64,000 nucleotides of DNA, taken from positions 7,818,651 through 7,882,650 of the forward strand of contig NC_041021.1 of the NCBI RefSeq assembly GCF_004193775.1, in the 5' to 3' direction. The notes beneath the pieces are model-generated. The model was not told the origin of the DNA. It saw only the letters and a program-made list of their open reading frames with translations, and searched no databases. The position numbers were made by a program, and so were the translations under genes. Position 1 is the stretch's first letter, and each line of letters begins with the position of its first letter. This document shows positions 12,258 through 24,800 of the stretch, one piece after another. Origin of the DNA: Glycine soja. Lineage: Eukaryota > Streptophyta > Magnoliopsida > Fabales > Fabaceae.

Positions 12258-15200
12258 CATTGTTAACAAAAAAATACGATGGTAATTTTGAAATTAAATT
12301 AAAGTTGATGACATTGGTTCTTTCAAAACCAATATTGAAATAGTTGTTCAACATTGGTTCTTCATAACACCGTTCTTGTTATTAGATTTTGAAAGACATT
12401 TTTATATAACAAATGTTGTTATGAGACTTTCAAAGATGGTTTTTTTATAACTAATGTTGTTAAGTATTACTAAACCCCTTAAATGCCCACACTCCCTCTC
12501 TCTGCGAACTCCTATCCATCTCGAGCCCTAGAGCTCTGTCACGATCCTTCTACCATGCGATGACATTGTCAACTCTAGTCAGGAAGGTAAATTCTTATGC
12601 TCTCTCTTCTGTCTCTCTATGCCTCTCCACCTTTTTGTTCCTTCTCTCACGTCTCTATGTGCCTTCCAAGTCACATCTCTTTGTTCCACAATACACACAA
12701 AAAAAGATTGATGAGACTTCTCAATGAAGATAACATATGAAGAGTATAAAGACTTTCATCAAAGCCCTTTTAGAATTGTTGTTATTAAAAGGTTTTATTG
12801 TAGTAGTGGACACACATGACACATTCATACACACTTGACACATTCGTACAGCATGCATCCTATATGGTATTAGGTCACACATTCGTATACACTACTAAAA
12901 AAGGCATTATCTACATCGGTTATTCTTAACATACTAGGTCGGTTACGCGACGTCGTTGTAACGCGTGTCGTAAAATGTTAATGGGTCTATGACGACGGTT
13001 CAAGACGCACGTCTTAGAATGTACTATATATTCTAAGACGGTCCAAACACCAAGATCGTTTTAGAATGTAGTACATTCTAAGACGGTCGTGTTGCGGAGA
13101 CTGTCTTAGAATGTAGTACTTTCTAAGACGATTATCTGTAGAACCGTCTTAGAATTTTTTTTTTTTAAATCTCATTTTTTTAAAATCTCATTTGTTTTTA
13201 TTGAAGTCAATTTCATTAAGCCTAAATAAAGCTTTTAGAGAAATCAGAAACCTGATTTCACAAGCTTTCACAGCTGTACAAAATTAAAATATTAACACAT
13301 AAAGCAAAAGACACAACTAAAACAATGAGCATACATTGTTGAAGAGTCCATGTAGAGATAAGAGCAAGAGCATCCACATAAAATCTCCATGCTTTGTCAA
13401 AACCTGATGTTTTCATCATTTACAAAAACGCCACTGCTGCACTTTCTAAGACGGCCCTTTATAACCGTCTTAGAATCATCGACGTAAAAGACTCAATTTT
13501 TAGTATTGATAGTTAATATATGCAAATATGACTAAGTGGCATACGTACAATAATTATAAGACTTTGTTAATTAATTCACATCTTTACATAAACCCAAAAT
13601 GATTAATCAAAAGAGAGATATAAAAATAAGTGATATCATGTTTACATACAAGAATTTATATAATATTATTTTTTTAGGTCTATCTCACTTCATCATTATG
13701 ATATGTAATAAATGACGAGTATAACAAAGATATAATAAAAAATATCGTCGCACAAACTGTAGTATAAAAATTATCATTTGGGGTTTGTATTGGTTATTTA
13801 AATGTCATAACATTTGTGAATGATGGATCCCCAGATCAATTGATCTTAAGCTGACTTTTCGTACGTTCCTCACTCTCGTTGGCAATTTATATCGTATATT
13901 ATTGATAATTTCCTCATTTGTTATATCTAAAATAAATTTGCTTGCTTGAATTGTAGGGCCATTAATGTTTAATTTTCACGATTTTAATGGGAGTTTTCCA
14001 CAGCTTCTATTGAATCCGCACACTTGGACAAAGGTAAGCAGTTTTGTTTTGTTTTTTAAAATTTATGAGCTTTAGGTCAAATTAGAGTAATTTATGATAA
14101 TAAAAACTATTAATATTTTATTTTTATTTTTTAGCTTCAATGTCATTTATTAAAATTCTACAATAAAATATTTTAACATTTTATTCTCAATAGATAGTGT
14201 AATCAATGCATTCAATTGATCCTAAAAACATAGTTGATTTAAGATAAAATTTAAGAAATTTTAATTTTAAAAAACATTCAATATTTTTACAAGTGCTATA
14301 AGTATAATATGGATATGAGATACTTCACACCATAACATGGTTAGAAAAAAAAAAATAATATTTGATATAATTTAATATTTCTAAAGGAGTATTAATTTAT
14401 TTTGATAAAAAAATTCTCAATAATTTTAAATAAATCAAGATAATTAATACTATAAGTCCATTTACATTTTTTAATTAATAAATAACAAGAAAATACTTTT
14501 TTTAAATGAATAAAATATTTAATTAACATTAGAAATAATATATTTGTAATTAAGAAGATTGAAATGGGCATGTTTAGGATTGAAAACTACTCTTACACTA
14601 AAAGAAAGTGATTTTCCGATGGTCAAAATCTATTGGAAACATTAAAAATTCATCGTTAATTGAAAATTTCCGATGGATTTCCTACGGATAAATATCCGTT
14701 AGAAAAAATGATCGTAAAAAATTTTAACCGATGAATTTTTTTGTCTGTTGGAAAAATTCTGTCGCAAAATTCCAATAAAAAATTTTCATAGATCATTTCC
14801 AATGGATGTCTGTGGGAAATTTTCGACGAATTTTTCCACACAAAAAATTCGTGAGAAAATCTTATTTTATAAATAATTAACTAAATGAGAATAAATTTAA
14901 AAAATCTTAATTCATTTTTCAAAATAAAGATATTACAAAAGTCCAAACTTAAAAAAATTATACTATAATTAAAGTATTACATTATATTAAAGGATTATTT
15001 TTTAAAAAGGCAAAATTATATTTTTGGCCCCCCATTTTGTCTTCAATTTTGGATTTGGTCTCCCAGTAAATTAATTCACAAACTGTGTCCTCCTATTTTC
15101 TAAAATGATGCAATGTTGATCCCCTAGGCCACAATTGACTGTTAGCAACTATGTGTCACGTTCTTATTGGATGACAACTGTTACGTGTCATGTTCTTATT

Positions 15201-18200
15201 GGTTAATGAAAATAATAATGCATTTCATCTTTCATGGAATTGACATTCAATCAGAACATGACACATGACAGTTGTCATCCAATAAGAACGTGACATGTGA
15301 CCGTCAACATCACTTGCTAACGGTCAACGTTCAATTGTGGCCTGAAGGACCAATATTGTATGATTTTACAAAATATGAGTACTAAATTCGTTAATTAAAT
15401 TACTGGGAGACTAAATCCGAAATTGGAGATAAACTGGGGGACCATATTTTTAATTTTTTCTTTTAAAAATATGCATCGTTCCTAAAAAATTATTAATAAC
15501 ACTTGTAACTATAATTATTATTGAAAAAATTAAAAATTAAAATATTTAAATCTTATATAACATTACCTATGTCAAAAATAGGCTAATTAAATTTCTCGTT
15601 TTATATAATAAAATAATATATTATAAATATTTACATATTCAATTTTGATAAATATAGAATAAATAAATTAAATAATAATAATTTAAAATTTAAATGTAAA
15701 TTTCGGCGTTAGGCCTAATAATGGTTGGACTCGGCGGCCCTGATAACATTATACCAAACTTATACACCAGCTGTCGAGCTCTTTCTTTATACTAGATCTA
15801 AACAAAGTACTTCCCAGATAAAGCATAATCTGATGCCATGAGTCAGTCATACGGTTGTTTTAGCAAATTGTTTTTATGATAAAACTAACCCACTATGCTG
15901 GAGACAAGCTGATAAAAATACAAAATAGTGGAAAAAGAAATGAAAATTGAAACATTGTAGATTACAAAATATATAGATTTCTGTCGGAATGATACACACT
16001 GTTCTCTTCCTAGTAATGGTTCCGTCTCCAGTAGTAATCACACTAGGCATTGCATCACTTTCTTGATAGGAATTCAAATGCTTAAGCTTTTTGGTCATTT
16101 CCTGCATTGCTCCTGCTTCAGCATAAGATAAGAAGACAAAAGAGCATGTTCGCAACAGAGTAGTTATACATGAGCTAGTTGTTAGTGTAGCATGAGAAAC
16201 TTTTAATAAAAATCATTAGGAAATTAACCTTGTTTTGTAATCAAGCAAAAGAGTGCGATTGGATAGAGAATTTTAACTGAGGAAAGTAATTTATCTGAGA
16301 ATTTGAATTTCTGTAATTTAGAATTCATTGTTTGGATGCTTTATATGAAAAATTTACAATTTTGGAATTTTAAAAAATTTTAAACAACTAAAAATTCTGG
16401 AATTTCAATTTCCTTCTAAAAGGTGAGAAATTGAAATTCTCTTGGTACAGTCTTCGTCAAGAAACACCGTCTGAACTCCTAAAATATCGATCGAGTGTGA
16501 GCATAGAGGAATGCGTATAACTAATACACCAATCATATTTTCTCTTTTTTTTTATTCATTTTTTTCATCCTCATAATTTTTAAAATTTTAAAATTAAAAG
16601 AATTTCAATTGAAATATTTAAAATTCTTAAAATTTTAAATTCCTTAAAATTTTAAATTTCTCCATCCAAACATTTGTCCTCTCTCTGAATCATGTATCTA
16701 TACTAACCAACCTTTAATGAGACACGTAACTAAATTTTTTAATTTACAAGCAAGAATTTTGTTATGCATGTTTGTCACTGCATGTATATTCCCATAATTC
16801 CCATAATTCCTTTGTCACTGCACGTGGGATAAACCAGCTCCTCTATTCATATCCCTATTCTTATAAAATTGAGTAATAGGAGGTCTACTAGATTGTAAAT
16901 AGAGAAGCAATCACAGTAGAAGATAACAATTTGAAGAAATTATTAGGTAGTTTTTGACTAAGTTGGTATTAATTGTCACATAACATGTATTTTTTAAAAA
17001 AAAAAATCAAAAAATTTGAAAACATGTCATGTAGACAGGTTGAGACCATGAACGCATGGTGATCTTGAAACATTTAATGATTTCTAGTCAATTTGATCAT
17101 GCATGTGGACGCGTTAAATATTTGTCAAGACTCGAGTTCTCTTGTTGGCTTCAGTGTTTGCCTCCTTTCAGTAATTACACTCAGCAGCTTAAGGTTTTCC
17201 TATTTCCTACCACCCAGAAAAGGACAGGCCATCATAATGTAAACATTTATTTACATGACTTGATGTAACACTCTCATCAGTAAGTAAATATAACTTCCTC
17301 CTAATTTATTATTAGAAATTCAAATTAGCCTGTGGCATCCTTTTCAATTTAACTTATGAAATACAGGACACTAAGTACACATGCTTGATTTGGTTTTTTA
17401 ACAACACATCAAATAACATTACATAGAGAGTCTTAAAAAGTGTGCACTCACAACATGGTCAACAAACAAATTAAAAGAAAAAGAAAGTTACCCTCATGCC
17501 ATGCATCCCCACAAGAATTTGCAAATGTCTTGAGACTTATAAATTGAGTGAGGTAGATGCTGAGCACCACCGGCCGGAGACACTGGAAGAGACTTCTCTG
17601 CCTCCTTAGGACGGACTGCTCTTCCTTCCTCTTCGGGTCCTCCTTGACTTATCTTTCTCTGGTCGTTCCCTCCTATCATGATCTCCTTACTCCCTGTGAT
17701 ATAGCTAATATAATCCTTCAAAAAAATTTATCCAAAATTCCAATATTTGTTAAGGACAGAATTTCTGTCAGAAATATCTTTTTTTTTTTTTTTAGTGTTG
17801 TTGACATATATAAACTCGGAATTTGACCAAACCTAACCAGGAATGTCATACTAAAATTGAATTTGAGTATTAATAACCAGTAGTTTTTGTTTTTAAACTG
17901 ATCAACGGTAATTTTGTAATACCTTTTTTTTAAGGTACTCAACATATTATATGTGGATGCACCTGTTGGTACGGGATATTCTTACTCTAAAACACAAGAA
18001 GGCTATTATAGCAATGACGAACAATTGGTGGAACACATGTATGATTTTTTCCATAAGGTTTGTATCATTTACATTTTTTTATGGTGCATGTGTTATTAGT
18101 TAAATTTGTTATTCCTGCTAATTAATTATTACTATTGTTTTTGTTATCTAAGAGGGATGATATAATTTAAGTCATTCTTTCTCCTTTTTACTTTTTCACA

Positions 18201-18418
18201 CATGACAAGTGGCTGGTGGATCACCCTGAATTCAGATCGAATCCACTTTACATTGGTGGTGGTTCTTATTCTGGCATAGTTGTTCTTCCCCTGGTTCAGA
18301 AAGTATACGAAGGTAAGTATTATATACTGATTTTTACAATATATATTCTATTTCCTCTCTTATTTTGAAATATATTTTTCTCTTTTCTTAACAGATGAAT
18401 GTGAATTACACTTGACTT

Positions 18419-18493
<75 letters not shown>

Positions 18494-18738
18494 GACAGTA
18501 ATGAATAATGTTGAATGTGTCCTTCAATGATGTTTTGATTTTTTTACATAAAATATCACCCAATTAATTTTAAACTTTAAACTATTGATTTCAAAATTTT
18601 AGAAGGTAGAATGAAGTTTCGAATATGTTGAGTTTAACTCCTAGTGTGCAGGTTTGTTAAATATTTGGAGAGACAATTGTATGGTCTATTGTTGTTATAT
18701 TCCGCTTGAGCAAGTTTGCGTCAAATAGAGAATACCTG

Positions 18739-18801
<63 letters not shown>

Positions 18802-21800
18802 TCTTTTTAACTAAAATATTTATTTTACTAAGGTCACAAAATTGATAGTGGGTGATGATGTTAAAAAAAACTGTAAACATTTTCTTAATAAGGTGGTTGT
18901 ATAATTAAATGATTTAAATATGTTTTTTATTTCTAACAAATATTCAATTTTACATTTATTTGCTAATAAATTTTTATTTTACCATGAGTCTCTAATAAAA
19001 AATAATTTTTTTTATCCGTGACACTTATTTTTAGTCTCTAATAAATTAACAAATTTTATGTTTGCTCCACAATAAATATTTTTCATACAGACTAAAACAA
19101 AATTTGTTAATTTATTAAGAAACAAACATAATTTTCTAATTTATCAGTGACTAAAAGAAAATATCATGGATAAAAAGTAAAAGTATTATTTTCTTAGGAA
19201 TTTAACGCAAAACAAAAATTTATTAAGAAACAAACACAAAAATCAAAAATTTATTAAAGCTAAAAAATATATTTAAGCCTAATTAAATAAAGAACTATGC
19301 TATTTTTCAAAATCTTTTTCGTGGTAAAGGAGCATTACATAACATATTTTCATGAACAGTAAAAGAGAACTTCATAAACAAACTTAATTTGAATTCAAAG
19401 AACTTCTTGCACTAAAAAAACCATACAAAAAAATTAAACTAAACATGAAATAAATTGTATAAAACTGAAGACCACAAATCTGAGCTCCAATGTTACATTG
19501 TCTTAGAGCCTATATAATGCATACATAATCATGAAACTAGAAAAAAATTGAGACTTAAACCTATCCTCCAACATCTGGGTAAAGTATTTAGCCCAAATAC
19601 AAGCAAACAAACAATGATTAAGGAACTTGAAAGAAAGATAAAATAAATAGAACACATTTATATACAATTACATCACACCAACATATCACAGATTCAAATT
19701 ATTCCATATACATAGGCATACATGCAATGTGATATACATTTAACTTATTTACATGCGATATCATTTTCAAAAATACTTTGTGATTGTGATCACATACGTC
19801 ATTTAGATTGAAGAAATCCTAGATATGAGAAGTTGGCATAGTCAAGGGTTGATCCGAGAGGCACCATGAACCATTACAGGACCTCAAAAAAAACACATTT
19901 TGGGGTCTCTAGTATGATGCACGTACACCGGTGCACTTGCCCAAGGTGCAGGGATCCTGTGAAATCCACACATATGTGCAACTTGACTGCACATTCGTGC
20001 AGACTTGCGATGTTGCACGATTTTGTTGGTTTGGGGGTTTCCAATGACTCTCAATCACTCCAAACACCAAAAATAGAAAACCTAGGAGTCTAAGATAGAT
20101 TCTTACATGTTTCAAATCAATTTTAAACACTCAATTATTTCAAATTCATGAATCAATCACCAATTATGCAGTCCAAATCTATTAAATAATATTTAATTAT
20201 TATAATCTTTTTTCTTTTATTTTAACATTTTAAATGATGTTAAAGGAAAAAAAAATTGTCAATCATGATCATTATGAAAGGGAAAAAAATCTGCGAAAAT
20301 TTCTTTACATTAAAACAAATTCAAGTGTATATATCGCATTTATCTTTTAACCAAAGGAAGTGTGTGTATTCTGTAAAAAAAAATGTGCATTTTTAAATGA
20401 AAGATTGTGTAATTTAAACATCTCTATAATTTATTCAATTCAAATTAATTTACTTCAGTTTTTTTTTACTACAAAAGCCTCAAGGTCTCCTATCATTAAT
20501 AATTGAAGCATGAATACAATTTGGTATGTTATTGTCACAGAACTGCTGACAAGACAAAAAACTTAGACATCCATGTAAGAGCATGGGCGACGATATTGAC
20601 TTGTTTACAAACAAACTTTACCACAAAGTTATGAATATTACGAAGTAGCTGTTTGCAACTATATGAAAAATGAGACCGAACTCGTTATTATAATGCTTCG
20701 ATTACAGAAATATGTTAATTTACTTCAAGTTTTATTAATACATGATTTACTGATTTGCAGATTATGAAACTGGACGCTCACCAATCCTGAACATCCAAGT
20801 ACAGAAATATGCTTATTTTCTCGTTGTTAGCATTTCATGGATGCCAAATATGTTTTATTCAAATTTTCTTATTTTGTCTCTGAATTTTACAATAGGGCCT
20901 TGTGCTTGCAAGTCCAAGACTTGACTCTTTCATGGACAATAACACAAAAGTTGAATTCGCTCACCAACGAACACTTATATCAAATGAACTATACGAGGTT
21001 TTTTTTTTATAGAGAAATTCAACTAACTTACTAGCTTTAAAATTAATTTATTTTACAGGAAATTAAATCTTATATATGTATGTTTGGTGCCATTTTGCTT
21101 TTACAGTCAATTAAATCTAATTGCAATGGTGATTATGTTAATCTTGATCCTAACAACACAAAATGTATGTCAGATTATGAAGCCTACACTGAGGTGGGAA
21201 ACCTTCTTCTATATTTTCCATAGCTCTTCACAAAAAATTTGTTTATAATATTCAAATATTTTTTAATATTTTATCATCCATTGTGTAGTTAGTTCGTTAC
21301 ATAAATGAATATCAAATTTTGGAACCAAGTTGTGTGATTGCACCTAAGGAGAATCAAAGAATTCTTTCTCAAGAATTAAATTATATCCACCAAACTAAAT
21401 TTAGGTGTCGGGTATGTAGACCTCTCTCTCTCTCTCTTTGTACACACACAAATTTTATCTCTCTCTCTCTCTTTGTACACACACAAATTTTACATTTAAT
21501 ATTGATCTAGGATGACTTATATGCAATTGGAGAATTATGGGCAAATGATCCACATGTTCAGAAGGCTCTTCAAGTTAGAGAGGTAAACAGTAATAATTAT
21601 TCCTTTAATTAGATGTTAAGAGAGTTAAAAAAGTAAATTAAATTTTGCATGATCAAGAAAATATAATGTCGACACAGGGAACAAAAGATCACTTCCAACG
21701 ATGCAATCGCAGCGCTGCATATACATGGAACGTTCCTAGTGTGGTTCAATACCTTCATAATCTTACAAACACAAACATGCGATCTCTAATTTATTGGTAA

Positions 21801-24800
21801 GTTCCTTAAATATTCCCTTTTAACAGTTGCAATTATACGGAAGCACAACTAAAGAACCATGGAAAAATTAAGAAAAATTATTTCATTTTGGCAGACTATA
21901 TATCTGTGAATAATTGGAATGAAATTTCATTGCCCATGACAAATTATGATAGTCCAACCAACTTAACTTTTTTCTTTTCTTTTATTATTAAATGCATGTT
22001 TGGAGTAATACTTTCAGCCAACCCTCATATTAGCATTTCTTCATAATACATTGGTCATAATTTTATGAATTTAATTTAAATATATTAGTAATATAAAATA
22101 TTTTATACTATCATTCAAGGATTATAATTGTCATGTATAATAAGATTATTATTGTTAATTAACTTTTATAATAATAACTTTAATTCATACTAAATGTGAT
22201 GTGGGATTAGTTAATCATTTAAAAATTTATACACCACCGACAGTACATGAATATTAAACCTTAGTTATTTATATTATATTAAAATTAAATTAAATAGTAT
22301 AAAAATAGCTCTAAATTCTTTTCGTAAACCCGTATTTTTTTTATCAACACAAAAAAAATCCCTTTCGTTGCAAGCTTCATATATTTGCTAACTTTCCAAG
22401 TACTACTGGTGTGAGATTTTGCATCATTTACTGCACATAATTAATTTTCAGATTAATTTCTAAGCGATATTTTTCTTTATCATTTACAGCACGGATCTTG
22501 ACATGTCGATACCGTATCTTAGTTCACTTTCTATTGTCAAGTCACTTAATTTGAAATTTGATATGACTTGGCATCCATGGTTCGTTGATGGTCAAGTGGC
22601 AGGGTTAGTTTAATGAATAATGCAATTTTTTAATCAATTTATATATTCAACAATTTTATACGGTTAAAGGTTTTCAGGATCATAAATTCTATTTGATTTG
22701 ATTTTTATCCACAGATATGCCGAGGAATACAAAAAAAGTGAGTATCACCTAACTTACGCCATTGTGAAGGTAGGTAACTCATAACCTCGATGTTATTTGC
22801 TAATTAACACTGGAAGTCGTTACATATCAGCTATCTTGCAGAACATGTTATTTTAGGTTCATTTAAAACTCTTAATTTTAAGTTTGATTATGAAAACAAT
22901 TACCATTTTCACAATTTAATTTCCGCATGCGGTCTTCTAATCATCAATCATCATATCTAAAGCATCATTAAGACATGCCATAACATAATGAGTACGTACG
23001 ATGTCTTATGTTACTACAAAACTAACATTTCTATTGAAAAAAAATAATCTCAAAAGTGTCCCTTAAGAGAATAAATACATCAAGTACCACATAAATATAT
23101 TATTTCCCTAAGTTAGTCCCCACTATGAAAATTAGGGGGAGAGAGGCACCCGGGTGAGTAGTTATTCGAGTAATAGAAGTTTAAAAACTCATGAGAGGTA
23201 AAATTGTCTAAAATTTGTAGATACCAAAATGAGTTATTCTATTTAATTAGTATAGATTGATAGGAAAAAGGAGTGAGGGTCAGTCTCGACCCTAGCCCAC
23301 CACCATGATCCAACATCAACCAAGAGTAGCATGTTCTCTCATAATTGTATCACTATCCGCTCTCATGTCAAGTGGCACAACCATCAAGACAAAATCAAGG
23401 GAAAGCACATTTAAAGAAATAAGTAATAAGGGAGAGAAGTAAAAAGGCATAAGTACAATAAAAAAAAAAGGTTTACAAAACATCACAAGTTTTATCATCA
23501 TTCGACCAATAAATTTTAATTATGAATCATATAAATCACTATTACAATGGAAGCCTACTACATCGGTTATTTGTAGGATACAATATCGATTATCAACTGT
23601 CGTCATATCAAGCGTCATAGAAAGTATGGACATTTACAACAACGGTTATATTGAACCGTCGTAGTATATATAACATTCTAAGATGAGTTTTTGTCCAGGA
23701 CCGCTAAGACGGTCTCAAAGACAACTATATTAGAATGTACTACATTCTAAGACGGTCTAAAAGACAATCGTCTTAGAATGTATTATTATTTTAGAATTAA
23801 TTTCATTTTTTGTAATCATCTCCATGCTAGTTATAAATAAGATCGTACTAAAAATTTATAATTATACTTGGAAATATACAAATGCATAAAAAATAGCATA
23901 CATATTGAAAGTATCCTATTGCTTCAAGGTTATCAAATCAAAATTCAAATCGTGAATCACCAAGATAATTTTTGAACCATAAATCATAATTTGTATTAAA
24001 GCATAAAATTCAAAGCAAATGAAAAGTAGCTTAAAATATATCTTACTACATGAATATAATCAAATTTAAACCCATCAAAATAATCATTAATCTGTTTATC
24101 ACTATTCTGTGACATCAGCCTCATCTAGAAATCTATAACACATATGACTTGTCCTAACTACTAGATCTATAATACTCTTCAATGAAAAAGGAGGATAATA
24201 AAGCTAGTTTTTGTATCTTTCCAACATAGCAACACATGAAGATGCAAAAAGACACAATAAAGAATATGTGTGTGTGTGGAAGCTGCTAATATACTCCTCA
24301 CTTAACGAAAATACTACGTATAGAAAATTAATATTTTTAAAATCTTAAACTATTTTTTTTTAAGAAAAACATTATTCTCTAGAGCAATTGAGATTATGCT
24401 AATGCCATGGGAACTAGTTTGTCTTGATTGTTCTTTCCTTGCTTTCTCTTTAGTTGTTGTTCTTTTCAACTCTCAGCCTAAAAAAAATGAGATTTTGATA
24501 TTATTAAATAGTACTACTTGGCTACTTATTTTCATTTAATGTCACCGTGGTTTGCGCAGCCCTGCTAGCTAGAACTTAACTAATAATTATTACTATTTAC
24601 TACAAATCCTACATGGCACTCCATTAATTAAAACATAATTGACTTTTTTTCATCAGCCACCATGTATGACTCTCATCAGTGTGGAAAGAGCAAAATTTAA
24701 ACATTTAAAATATATTTTTGACTTTTTAAAATTACAAACATTTAAAATATCAGTTGTTTTAATGTACGTTTAAATATTAAAAATTATTTATTTTGAATTT

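Larger units (their letters stand above)
9329..13956 (+). other. SCPL intron 2, 4.6 kb, filled with small transposons
   Basis: Contains foldback elements (about 9990-10690, 10779-11115, 11704-12060) and two complete short CACTA elements (12152-12808 and 12890-13508), each listed separately. The rest is AT-rich with no coding potential. Confidence 0.75.
14034..17934 (+). other. SCPL intron 3, 3.9 kb, with repeat fragments
   Basis: Holds a CACTA-like left end at about 14596, a foldback element at about 15012-15465, and two minus-strand open frames of unknown identity at 15874-16155 (93 codons) and 17494-17721 (75 codons). The latter two may be captured exon pieces, as they have better codon composition than the surroundings, but I recognise no domain in them. 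Confidence 0.6.

Noticed and set aside
12172..12354. Frames through the (TA)n block
   Set aside because: They are Tyr-Ile repeats produced by the microsatellite; the same holds for the frame at 18695-18880.
22770..22790. SCPL gene ending at exon 13 as a truncated pseudogene
   Set aside because: Read-through gives only four more codons before TAA, and the in-phase histidine exon at 46600 with matching splice sites explains the structure better.
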